From assembly GCA_026003195.1 (NCBI GenBank), contig BPGU01000004.1, positions 258,317-322,316 of the forward strand: 64,000 bases of DNA, read 5' to 3'. Source of the stretch: Armatimonadota bacterium. GTDB taxonomy: Bacteria; Armatimonadota; HRBIN16. Under the pieces are notes generated by a model. It was not told where the DNA came from and ran no database searches. It saw only the letters and a program-made list of their open reading frames with translations. A program made the translations under genes and the position numbers. Shown in pieces: positions 35,143 through 41,523 of the stretch (positions within the stretch are counted from its first letter, which is position 1; each line of letters starts with the position of its first letter).

Positions 35143-37053
35143 TCATCCTCCTATCCAGTTCGCTCCCACCAGCCATAGCGCGGCCAGCAACAGCCACAGG
35201 GTATCGCCCCAAGCCCAGCGTCGCGGATACGCCCCGCGCAGGTCGCCGTCGAAGCCGCGCGAGCGCATCGCACGGTACACCTCCTCCTGCAGACTCAGGC
35301 TCTTCGCCAGCAGCACCGCTGCGCTCACCCCGGCATAAGCTCGCGCCTGTTGTGCCGTCACCGCGCCCACCTGTCGACTACGCCGAGCCAGAACCATCTC
35401 CGCCAGTGTATCCACCAGCGTGAAGAGGTAGCGGTAGGTGAGCGCAAGCCCGGTCACCATCCAGCGGGGCACGCGCAGACTGCGCAGGCTATGCAGCAGA
35501 AGATGCCATCGGGTCGTCAGGCTCCAGAGCAGGGTGAGGGTGACCGCCGAGCCAATGCGCAATAGCAGCATCAGCGCGGAGAGAAGCCCCCTGTCGCTGA
35601 CGGCAGCTGTGTGCCAGCCAAAAGGTTCCCAGAGCACACGCCCGGGGGTCACCGCATGGAATACCAGAGGCAGAGCCAGCACCGCGCCGAAGAGCAACAC
35701 GGGTGCCAGGGCGCGTGCGAACAGGCTGCGCAACGGCAGGTGTGATACGACTGCCAGAAAGATGCTACCCATCAGCACGGCAAAAGGTACCGCAGGGGAG
35801 CGCGAGAGGGACACCGCCAGCAGCGCCGCCAGCAGAGCCAGCGTTTTTGCCAGGGGGTGCAGCCGTTGCAGATAGCCGGGCTGACGTGCCCACTCCTCCG
35901 CCGCAACCGCGTTCGCCACCGCTTCGCGCAGATGCAGCAGGGTGCGTTCCAGCCACCGCCTGCGCGAGACCGGTGAGACAGAAGGGGGTAACTGCTCCTC
36001 CCGCAGCATCCATGCGGGTAACGTGCTGGCAGGGGAGCTACGGGCAGTCACCTCCACCGGAACCGGCGATGGTTTGCGCACCAGCGCACGGGCAATCCAT
36101 GCCGCGATGGTCGCCCCCACAGCCGCCGAGAAGATATAACTCACCACTTCCCAGAACCTGCCTTCGCGTCCGGGCAGGGTGTAGTCGGGAATGAGCGGCT
36201 TCAGCACGCCCTCCCCGAAGCGCAGAATGCCCACCGGCACGTAGCCCACCAGTTTTTGCAGCGTCTCCTCGTCCCACTCGCCCCATGCGGAGCCAGTCGC
36301 AATCAGCCCTAGAGGCGTCAGCAGCAGCACCAGCGCAAACACTATCCACAGGCGCATCGGCTTATCTGCCCGAACCACCCGACGCTGGCTGACCAGTTCG
36401 GGGAAGTTGCGCCACAGGTACGCCAGCGCAGCCATAGTAACTATCGCCTCTACGGGCGCAGCCACCAGCAAGTGGATATGCACCATTGCAGGCACGGAGA
36501 CGTTCATCCCGAAGGGGAAGTACAGGGCGCGTCCTGCCTCATCGTGCGCAATCAGCGGCTGGATGCCCAGAACGACCCCTGTGCTGGCAGCGGAAAGCAC
36601 CGACCCCACAAACGCGCCCGCTCCTGCTGCCATCAACGCACGTCTGCTACCCGGCTCCCCGTTGCCCGCCAGCAGGCGGTACACCCCGTATCCGCTGAAA
36701 GCGGCGACGAAGCCCATGTTGAAAGAGTTCGCACCCAGCGCCAGCACGCCCCCATCGCCGAAAAATATCGCCTGAATGCCCAGTGTGAGCGTCACCGCCA
36801 GCAACGCCGTCCAGGGTCCCAGCAGTATCGCCAGCAGAGTGGCTCCGACCGCGTGCGCCGTCGTGCCACCCACAGCGGGCACATTGAACATCTGGATGGC
36901 AAAGCAGAACGCCGCCCCCAGCGACAGCAGCGGAACCTGCTGAGCGGACAGATGGCGTGCAGTGCGTCGCGCTGCCACCGCCCATAGAGGCATCATGACT
37001 CCAGCGGCTGCGGCATGCGTAACGGGACTGAGATAGGCATCCGGGATGTGCAT
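35143..37053 (-). CDS. fused cobalt/nickel transporter CbiM-PDGLE-CbiQ
   Basis: 636 aa. Residues 1-220 are CbiM/NikM: MHIPDAYLSP with the metal-binding His2, and FNVPAVGGTTAHAVGATLL. Residues about 230-330 contain one helix at each end and the pair GILRFGEGVLKPLIPDY, like the PDGLE/NikL small subunit. Residues about 390-636 are CbiQ, the T component (LHPLAKTLALLAALLAVSLS, ARRSRQVGAVTAQQARAYAG, EVYRAMRSRGFDGDLRG with the coupling A-R-S/G motif). Normally these are two or three proteins. With the adjacent ATPase it forms a complete group I ECF importer. It starts 12 bp after a PIN-domain gene. Confidence 0.85.
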   Translation of the reverse strand: MHIPDAYLSPVTHAAAAGVMMPLWAVAARRTARHLSAQQVPLLSLGAAFCFAIQMFNVPAVGGTTAHAVGATLLAILLGPWTALLAVTLTLGIQAIFFGDGGVLALGANSFNMGFVAAFSGYGVYRLLAGNGEPGSRRALMAAGAGAFVGSVLSAASTGVVLGIQPLIAHDEAGRALYFPFGMNVSVPAMVHIHLLVAAPVEAIVTMAALAYLWRNFPELVSQRRVVRADKPMRLWIVFALVLLLTPLGLIATGSAWGEWDEETLQKLVGYVPVGILRFGEGVLKPLIPDYTLPGREGRFWEVVSYIFSAAVGATIAAWIARALVRKPSPVPVEVTARSSPASTLPAWMLREEQLPPSVSPVSRRRWLERTLLHLREAVANAVAAEEWARQPGYLQRLHPLAKTLALLAALLAVSLSRSPAVPFAVLMGSIFLAVVSHLPLRSLFARALAPVLLFGAVLALPLVFHAVTPGRVLWEPFGWHTAAVSDRGLLSALMLLLRIGSAVTLTLLWSLTTRWHLLLHSLRSLRVPRWMVTGLALTYRYLFTLVDTLAEMVLARRSRQVGAVTAQQARAYAGVSAAVLLAKSLSLQEEVYRAMRSRGFDGDLRGAYPRRWAWGDTLWLLLAALWLVGANWIGG

Positions 37054-37065
37054 GGTCCCTACCTC

Positions 37066-37461
37066 TCACGGCTTAAGAAGCCGCACGAAACCTTCCTGCT
37101 CGAAGTGAGCGTCCGTAGTCGGCGATTCCAACACACCTCGACTACGCATGAGAAGAAAGCTCACTGCGTCACATAGAGAGTAACCCTTGTCGAGCCTGGT
37201 TAGTAAGAATGCCATAGCATGGCGATGCAGGGTCTCGTCTACCCATACGACCTCGATATCCGGATTGTCCAGCAAGTCAATGGCGAAACTCAGAACAGGT
37301 TCTTGTGGTAAAAGACGCGTCTGTGATAAGGCGACGAACTCGGCAAGGACGTAACTATGGGTTACTTTTCTTGTCGCAGTATAGTAAAGTCTTTTAGCAT
37401 ACTCGTGTTGTGGCTCGTCACGGTGGTGTAGACAAAGTAGCCCTGATGTATCCAGCAGCAT
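37066..37461 (-). CDS. vapC: PIN-domain toxin, VapC type
   Basis: 131 aa. Acidic residues expected of a PIN nuclease are present: D4 (MLLDTSG), E41 (VLAEFVAL), D98 (YSLCDAVSF) and D117 (TTDAHF). VapC toxins cut tRNA or other RNA when freed from their antitoxin. The start overlaps the stop of the antitoxin gene as TAATG, a typical coupled pair. The ECF transporter gene follows at 12 bp, so it may share the transcript. Confidence 0.85.
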   Translation of the reverse strand: MLLDTSGLLCLHHRDEPQHEYAKRLYYTATRKVTHSYVLAEFVALSQTRLLPQEPVLSFAIDLLDNPDIEVVWVDETLHRHAMAFLLTRLDKGYSLCDAVSFLLMRSRGVLESPTTDAHFEQEGFVRLLKP

Positions 37462-37748
37462 TACGGATTCTCCTCATGCGAACTACTGTATTCCCTTGCG
37501 AGGTCGGCGTCGATACTTTCGTTGTCTGCTCCGGTAGCATATCCCAGACTAATCTCGCCGAAGTGTCGCTCGAAACGCGCTCGCGCTTCATTTACTTCCT
37601 CCTGGCTTTTGTAGTGGCGAGAACGCGGGGCTGTTTTCGAGAAGAAGTCCAGAGCAACCTCTTCTATCCGTTTCCCCGAGGCACTCGCTATCATAGTGAA
37701 GACCTCGTACAGGTCATCAGGGATGTCGATTGTGATGGTCTTGCCCAT
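37461..37748 (-). CDS. VapB-like antitoxin
   Basis: 95 aa from the ATG ending at 37748 (MGKTITIDIPDDLYEVFT), with AGGGTGG upstream; the longer upstream frame reads a dispersed repeat. Residues 1-45 look like a ribbon-helix-helix DNA-binding domain (TITIDIPDDLYEVF ... GKRIEEVALDFF) and the acidic C-terminal half would embrace the PIN toxin. Cognate to the PIN gene by overlap (TAATG). Likely autorepressor of the pair. Confidence 0.75.
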   Translation of the reverse strand: MGKTITIDIPDDLYEVFTMIASASGKRIEEVALDFFSKTAPRSRHYKSQEEVNEARARFERHFGEISLGYATGADNESIDADLAREYSSSHEENP

Positions 37749-37795
37749 ATTTACCACCCTGCCACATGCGAGTATCTGAAAATGACCGCCCTTCC

Positions 37796-37884
37796 TTGTC
37801 ATGCTGAAGAATCTGGAAGATGCTTCACCCTGTTCAGCATGACAGAGGAGACGAAATGCTTCGCTAAAGCTCAGCATGACAAAC
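37796..37884. repeat. TGTCATGCTGAA dispersed repeat
   Basis: TTGTCATGCTGAA (from 37797) and TTCAGCATGACA (to about 37842) form an inverted repeat around a GCTTCACCCTG loop; a further CTCAGCATGACAA follows at about 37869. This resembles the short palindromic repeat with the same core seen in many bacterial genomes. It lies just upstream of the VapB gene. Confidence 0.6.
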
Positions 37885-37928
37885 CAGTGTAGAAAAGCAC
37901 TACCATTATACCCAAACTGCCGAGAGCG

Positions 37929-38846
37929 TTACACCTCCTGCGTCTGCGCCAGCAGAGGCGTTAGCGCCTCATCTATCTGCTCATCGCTTTCGCCCACCGA
38001 GACGCCGCGCCACAGGTACCAGTGCTCCTCGTGCGTGACCGATTCGCCCGGCTCCAGCGTCACCAGCCCACCCAGGCTCTCCACCTCCAGCATACGGTTG
38101 TTGGTGAAGAATTCGCAGTTGCAGCCGAAATCGGGATACTGCGCTTTGGGGTCGTACGGAAATCGCTTGAGGAACACGCGGTCGCCGTTCACGTACGCCG
38201 CCCAGCCCAGCGTGTTCAACGCGCCGAACTTCTGCGGATACTGCGCACCGCTATCCTGCCTGAGCTGCACATACCGCCTGCCCCATCGCCAGCGCGGGTC
38301 GCTCATGTCAGTATAGCCCCACAGCACCAGAGGACGCACCGGCAGCAAGAAGTCGGGGTGTGGACGATACGGTTCCTGGGGCACCATCACCCGTCCGCCC
38401 GGTGCCATCACCGTGAGTGCCCACGGTGCCAGCGTGACGGGCCATACGTTATGGTTGGTGATCTGGTGAATCACATGCACATGGTTGCGCTGGGGGTTCA
38501 GCCAGAGGCGCAGAGACTTCTGGATGCCCGTACCCTTTTCCACAGGGGCGGTGACGCGCAGCCCCTCGCCCTCCTGCGCCCACTCGACAGGCAGGTTATC
38601 GGGGTGTTTGGTGCGCTCCACCACCTCGGGCGCAATCCACAGCCGATGACCGCCATAGGCGCGGTACTCGTCGCCGCCGGTCAAGCCCATCTGTTCGGGG
38701 TACTCCACGAACTCGTTCACACCGCCCAGAAAGCCGAAGCGTATCACACGCGGTCCTACTTCCGCTGTGACGACCAGCTCTACCTCATCATTCGCCATGC
38801 GCAGACACTGTTGCCATCCGCCGTAGGAGATAACCTCTGCCTTCAT
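37929..38846 (-). CDS. DUF4380 / aldose-1-epimerase-like protein
   Basis: 305 aa, no signal peptide. The start VISYGGWQQCLRMANDEVEL is followed by VVTAEVGPRVIRFGFLGGVN, GGHRLWIAPEVVER and LAPWALTVMAPGGRVMVPQE. This is the DUF4380 pattern: a galactose-mutarotase-like beta-sandwich, with a conserved E, GPR and GGHRLW(h)APE. It probably binds a sugar; enzymatic activity unproved. It lies 96 bp downstream of the 48-aa DUF104 gene on the same strand. Confidence 0.78.
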   Translation of the reverse strand: MKAEVISYGGWQQCLRMANDEVELVVTAEVGPRVIRFGFLGGVNEFVEYPEQMGLTGGDEYRAYGGHRLWIAPEVVERTKHPDNLPVEWAQEGEGLRVTAPVEKGTGIQKSLRLWLNPQRNHVHVIHQITNHNVWPVTLAPWALTVMAPGGRVMVPQEPYRPHPDFLLPVRPLVLWGYTDMSDPRWRWGRRYVQLRQDSGAQYPQKFGALNTLGWAAYVNGDRVFLKRFPYDPKAQYPDFGCNCEFFTNNRMLEVESLGGLVTLEPGESVTHEEHWYLWRGVSVGESDEQIDEALTPLLAQTQEV

Positions 38847-38942
38847 AGCAAACCTCTCGTTTTGTGTAATCTTCAGTCCTGTACTTTTTCACCCGGACGG
38901 CGAAGCTCCTGCCCAGCCGGCACACATCACCATAGTATCCTG

Positions 38943-39089
38943 TCAAACCTTAATCTTGTCAACGGTCTTTGTCTGTATCCAGACGGGCGTGTAGAGCAAC
39001 ACCTCCACTTCCTGTCCGTCGGTGACGTGTATATCCCGCAACGGACGGAGCACGCCACCTTCTACTCTGGCTCTGAGCACGGTAATCAT
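38943..39089 (-). CDS. DUF104 (AF2212-like) small antitoxin-type protein
   Basis: 48 aa, below usual length cut-offs: MITVLRARVEGGVLRPLRDI then HVTDGQEVEVLLYTP and a basic tail. It fits the DUF104/AF2212-PG0164 family (I-x-V-x-A-x-Y/V-E-G-G-V-L-x-P-L ... L-x-x-G-x-x-V). AGGAGG stands 9 bases before the ATG and a TGATATAAT extended -10 lies upstream, so it is a real gene. Family members usually precede a PIN toxin; none follows here (the next gene is DUF4380), so it is an orphan antitoxin-like gene. Confidence 0.7.
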   Translation of the reverse strand: MITVLRARVEGGVLRPLRDIHVTDGQEVEVLLYTPVWIQTKTVDKIKV

Positions 39090-39112
39090 TGTTCTATTCC
39101 TCCTGCAGCTCC

Positions 39113-39140
39113 ATTATATCACAGGCAAACCGTCAGGCAA
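39113..39140 (-). promoter_or_regulatory. promoter of the DUF104 gene
   Basis: Minus strand TTGCCT (39140-39135), 16-base spacer, TATAAT (39118-39113) with TG one base before it (extended -10). Its -35 lies 6 bases from the -35 of the divergent HTH gene. Confidence 0.6.
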
Positions 39141-39146
39141 TTACTC

Positions 39147-39175
39147 TTGACAACCTGTATACCTTGTTTTATGAT
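39147..39175 (+). promoter_or_regulatory. strong promoter of the HTH gene
   Basis: TTGACA (39147-39152), 17-base spacer, TATGAT (39170-39175), some 33 bases before the ATG at 39209. Close to consensus. Confidence 0.7.
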
Positions 39176-39208
39176 ATTGCCAGCATTCTACCGCAAGAGG
39201 TATCCTGT

Positions 39209-40093
39209 ATGCCTACCGTATGGCTGATCTGTCCGGATGCAGTGTTACGCGCACGTCTGTTGCGGTACTTGCGTGATGGGGAGCAAGTGACCGTATGCGT
39301 GAAGCCGTGCGTTGCGGATGCGGTGGTGGTAGTGCCTCCTGTGTTCACACAGGCTCAGGTGGAGACATTGCAGGCATATGTGGACACGGGCAGTGTACGT
39401 GAGGCGGCGAAGCGCAGGGGTTGTTCGGAGCAGACGGTTCGTCGTCATCTGGCGGCGGCGCGAGCGCGGGTGGGTGCGGAGAACGTGGCGCAGTTAGTGT
39501 ATATCGCGTGCGCGCTGGGTTTATTAAACGCTCTATCTAGTACCAATTGGGTACAAAAATGGCAAAATTTAGGTATTGACACGGGGGGGGGACAGAGTAG
39601 AATAGAGATAGAAAACAACCTCTCTGCTTGGAGGGTCCTTACCACCCATGAACCGGAGACCGTCTCGCCGTCTGCCTGTGGTGCTGGCGTGCTTGGGGGC
39701 AGGGTGGATGATTCTGGTTGCCCTGGCGGAGTACGCCTTACCTGGCGAACGGGTATGGTTGGTTGGAGAGCAGTACGACGCTGGTCAGGTAAGAGCGGGC
39801 ACGCGGATACGGCACCATGTTTGGCTGATGAACCCCAGTTTGCGTTGCCTGCAGGTGGAGGTACAACCCACATGTGGATGCACTGCCGCGGGGTTGCGGG
39901 AGGGAGTTCTACCTCCGCTGGGTATCCGCGAGGTGCAGTTGCAGGTAGATACGGAAGGCAGGATGCCCGGTACGCAGCAGGAGGCGGTGGACATCATCCT
40001 GCGCACGGGAGATGCCTCATGGCGCGAGCGGTTGACGGTGCGGTTTACGGTGGTAGGGCCTCAAGGGCAGCAGGGGAGATCGTGAGGAGGTAG
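39209..40093 (+). CDS. LuxR/GerE-type HTH protein; true 3' end uncertain at a run of nine G
   Basis: ATG at 39209 with AGAGG upstream and a near-consensus promoter. Residues 1-45 (VWLICPDAVLRARLLRYLRD) look like a shrunken receiver-like domain. Residues 46-106 are a GerE-type helix-turn-helix (TGSVREAAKRRGCSEQTVRR then HLAAARARVGAENVAQLVYI). Protein-like sequence stops near residue 127, where the DNA has nine G (39583-39591). As read, the frame stays open to 40093 across the whole DUF1573 gene in a wrong frame. With eight or ten G it would stop within a few codons (after about 130 aa), a normal size. So either the tract length is miscalled or it varies. Target genes unknown; the divergent DUF104 gene and the downstream cluster are candidates. 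Confidence 0.6.
   Translation: MPTVWLICPDAVLRARLLRYLRDGEQVTVCVKPCVADAVVVVPPVFTQAQVETLQAYVDTGSVREAAKRRGCSEQTVRRHLAAARARVGAENVAQLVYIACALGLLNALSSTNWVQKWQNLGIDTGGGQSRIEIENNLSAWRVLTTHEPETVSPSACGAGVLGGRVDDSGCPGGVRLTWRTGMVGWRAVRRWSGKSGHADTAPCLADEPQFALPAGGGTTHMWMHCRGVAGGSSTSAGYPRGAVAGRYGRQDARYAAGGGGHHPAHGRCLMARAVDGAVYGGRASRAAGEIVRR
39576..39603 (+). promoter_or_regulatory. promoter with a nine-G tract as spacer, upstream of the DUF1573 gene
   Basis: TTGACA (39576-39581) and TAGAAT (39598-39603) are 16 bases apart, and nine of the 16 spacer bases are an uninterrupted G run (39583-39591). Ten G would give the optimal 17. G tracts between -35 and -10 are the known basis of phase-variable promoters such as porA of Neisseria. 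The DUF1573 start codon is 45 bases downstream with GGAGGG between. Confidence 0.55.
39648..40085 (+). CDS. exported or membrane-anchored DUF1573 protein
   Basis: 145 aa. Twin-arginine-like charged start (MNRRPSRRLP) and one hydrophobic helix (residues 10-30). Then the ASH/Ig-like strand pattern of DUF1573: VGEQYDAGQVRAGTRIRHHV then LQVEVQPTCGCTAAGL (C76, C78) and VDIILRTGDASWRERLTVRF. The CGC(T) motif is the hallmark of the family. Function unknown; in several phyla such proteins are near vitamin K epoxide reductase or peptide genes. GGAGGG lies upstream. Expression probably depends on the G-tract promoter. A possible small peptide gene follows at 12 bp. Confidence 0.75.
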   Translation: MNRRPSRRLPVVLACLGAGWMILVALAEYALPGERVWLVGEQYDAGQVRAGTRIRHHVWLMNPSLRCLQVEVQPTCGCTAAGLREGVLPPLGIREVQLQVDTEGRMPGTQQEAVDIILRTGDASWRERLTVRFTVVGPQGQQGRS

Positions 40094-40097
40094 AGGT

Positions 40098-40226
40098 ATG
40101 CAGCACATGAAAGGAACAAGGTACGTACGGACGAACCTGCGTAGGAGGGCCTGTGGGGGGAGGCACATAGGCTATTTCTCACCCCAACGGGCTGGGTGTT
40201 TGCCCAGCCCGTTCTGCTGGTTCTAG
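40098..40226 (+). CDS. possible 42-aa peptide
   Basis: The frame begins ATG CAG CAC ATG and encodes 42 residues, starting MQHMKGTRYVRTNLRRRACG and ending SPFCWF, basic with three cysteines. GAGGAGGTAGAGGT just before it is a very good ribosome site and has no other gene to serve. It ends before the TTG start of the next gene. No family known to me. It may be a secreted or leader peptide, or a chance frame. Confidence 0.35.
   Translation: MQHMKGTRYVRTNLRRRACGGRHIGYFSPQRAGCLPSPFCWF
40186..40213. other. eleven-base-pair hairpin within the small peptide frame
   Basis: AACGGGCTGGG (40186-40196) pairs perfectly with CCCAGCCCGTT (40203-40213) around TGTTTG. No T-run follows, so it is more likely an RNA stabilising or attenuating structure between DUF1573 and the next gene than an intrinsic terminator. 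Confidence 0.5.
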
Positions 40227-40264
40227 AACTTGGATGGATAATGTCAGGAGGAGGAAAAGCGACA

Positions 40265-41485
40265 TTGAAAGGCTTCGTAACTGTGCTGGTCGTGCTTGGC
40301 TTGGTTGCATATGTTGGTGCACAACCCGTGTACCAAAACAGTGAGGTAGGCCGCTTAGCCAAATTGGCTCAGCAGTGGGAGGATCGCTCCGGAGACCTTC
40401 TTTGGAAGTGGACATACGACGTGTATGTGTGGTTTACAGAACGTTCTACTTCTGAACGGGATGTGCATGCACCTCCTAAAGGCGCGGCTTACCGAAAGGG
40501 GCTCAGGGTAGAAATATGCAAGCGCGGTCAGCAAGTGGTTGTTTCGGGGGAGTTTCCTACTTTTGGATTGCCACCTAGCTTGGCGAGCCTTTTGGCTAAA
40601 AATTATAGCCAGCGATTCGGTGCAAAGCGAGTGCATCTCTCTACGGAGCCTATCGGCGGGACGGTGGATACCCTGTGTGTATTTACGGACAAACTTGCTA
40701 TTGAGTACAGCGTCCCGCGTTCTACACCACCTCCTGTCCCCCAATCTGGCGACGCAGTGCCGCCTCCGCCATTGCTGCCTGTGCAAATCTGGAGTAGCTC
40801 TACGGAATGCCGGAGGCAGAGAAATCTTTCAGGCGTCGGCGAGCAAACTCTTTTTATGACAGTGTTGTCATTGGACAACCCACTACGGATGTATACCAGT
40901 GAGTGGCAAGTGGAGACCACAACACCTCAGACGGTAATTTTAAGGTCTACTTCTCCACCCGGCTGGGCGAATTCAACCATTCGAATGGTAATCCAAAGAG
41001 ACAGTGGGCGTCTGCTCCGCTACGAAATTCTTTCGGGGACGCCTGTGATGCCGGACGTATGGCAGATACAGCGCTTCACAACCTATTCTGGCATGGTGGT
41101 TCCTTCTTATGTTACACGAAAACGGGTCGTCCCCTTTGACAACCTCTGGATGCATATCCTATATCGGTTTTCTTTAAAATCTGTATCCAAGGCAGCTGGC
41201 TGTGACTTTCATCTGCCATTGGGAAATACCGTTGTGGACTACCGCCTGATTGACAACGTCACCTTCGAAAACCACGTTGAACCCAACGTTCAACAACATG
41301 CCGTACAATATCGTTGGTCTGGCTCAGTTCCCGAAGAAGCTGCCCTTAAGCGCATGGCATATGAGCAAGGCAAGCTCCCTTCCGCAGGTAAAGGTTTGCG
41401 GGCGACGTGGGCACTCTTTGTTCCCGGTGTGCTCTTACTGGTTCTGGCTATCTACTTCTACCGAAGGATGCGACAGACCATGTGA
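40265..41485 (+). CDS. exported protein with C-terminal membrane anchor, unknown family
   Basis: 406 aa from the TTG at 40265. I choose this over the ATG at 40241 because AGGAGGAGG lies between them, 11 bases before the TTG, and the TTG opens a clean signal peptide (MKGFVTVLVVLGLVAYVGAQ). The mature part is beta-rich with a proline-rich insert near residue 160 (PRSTPPPVPQSGD). The C-terminus has one membrane helix and a basic end (FVPGVLLLVLAIYFYRRMRQ). The architecture is that of a surface- or periplasm-facing anchored protein. GC content is lower than in neighbouring genes. No recognisable domain. Confidence 0.6.
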   Translation: MKGFVTVLVVLGLVAYVGAQPVYQNSEVGRLAKLAQQWEDRSGDLLWKWTYDVYVWFTERSTSERDVHAPPKGAAYRKGLRVEICKRGQQVVVSGEFPTFGLPPSLASLLAKNYSQRFGAKRVHLSTEPIGGTVDTLCVFTDKLAIEYSVPRSTPPPVPQSGDAVPPPPLLPVQIWSSSTECRRQRNLSGVGEQTLFMTVLSLDNPLRMYTSEWQVETTTPQTVILRSTSPPGWANSTIRMVIQRDSGRLLRYEILSGTPVMPDVWQIQRFTTYSGMVVPSYVTRKRVVPFDNLWMHILYRFSLKSVSKAAGCDFHLPLGNTVVDYRLIDNVTFENHVEPNVQQHAVQYRWSGSVPEEAALKRMAYEQGKLPSAGKGLRATWALFVPGVLLLVLAIYFYRRMRQTM

Positions 41486-41523
41486 ACGTCATCTCTAGGA
41501 CCAACAGAGCCTCGGTGCGGTGC

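Noticed and set aside
40186-40213. Intrinsic terminator after the DUF1573 gene
   Set aside because: The hairpin is perfect but the bases after it are not T-rich, and it lies in a possible coding frame; listed as a structure only.
40241-40264. ATG at 40241 as start of the anchored exported protein
   Set aside because: The AGGAGGAGG sequence lies downstream of it and the TTG at 40265 begins a textbook signal peptide.
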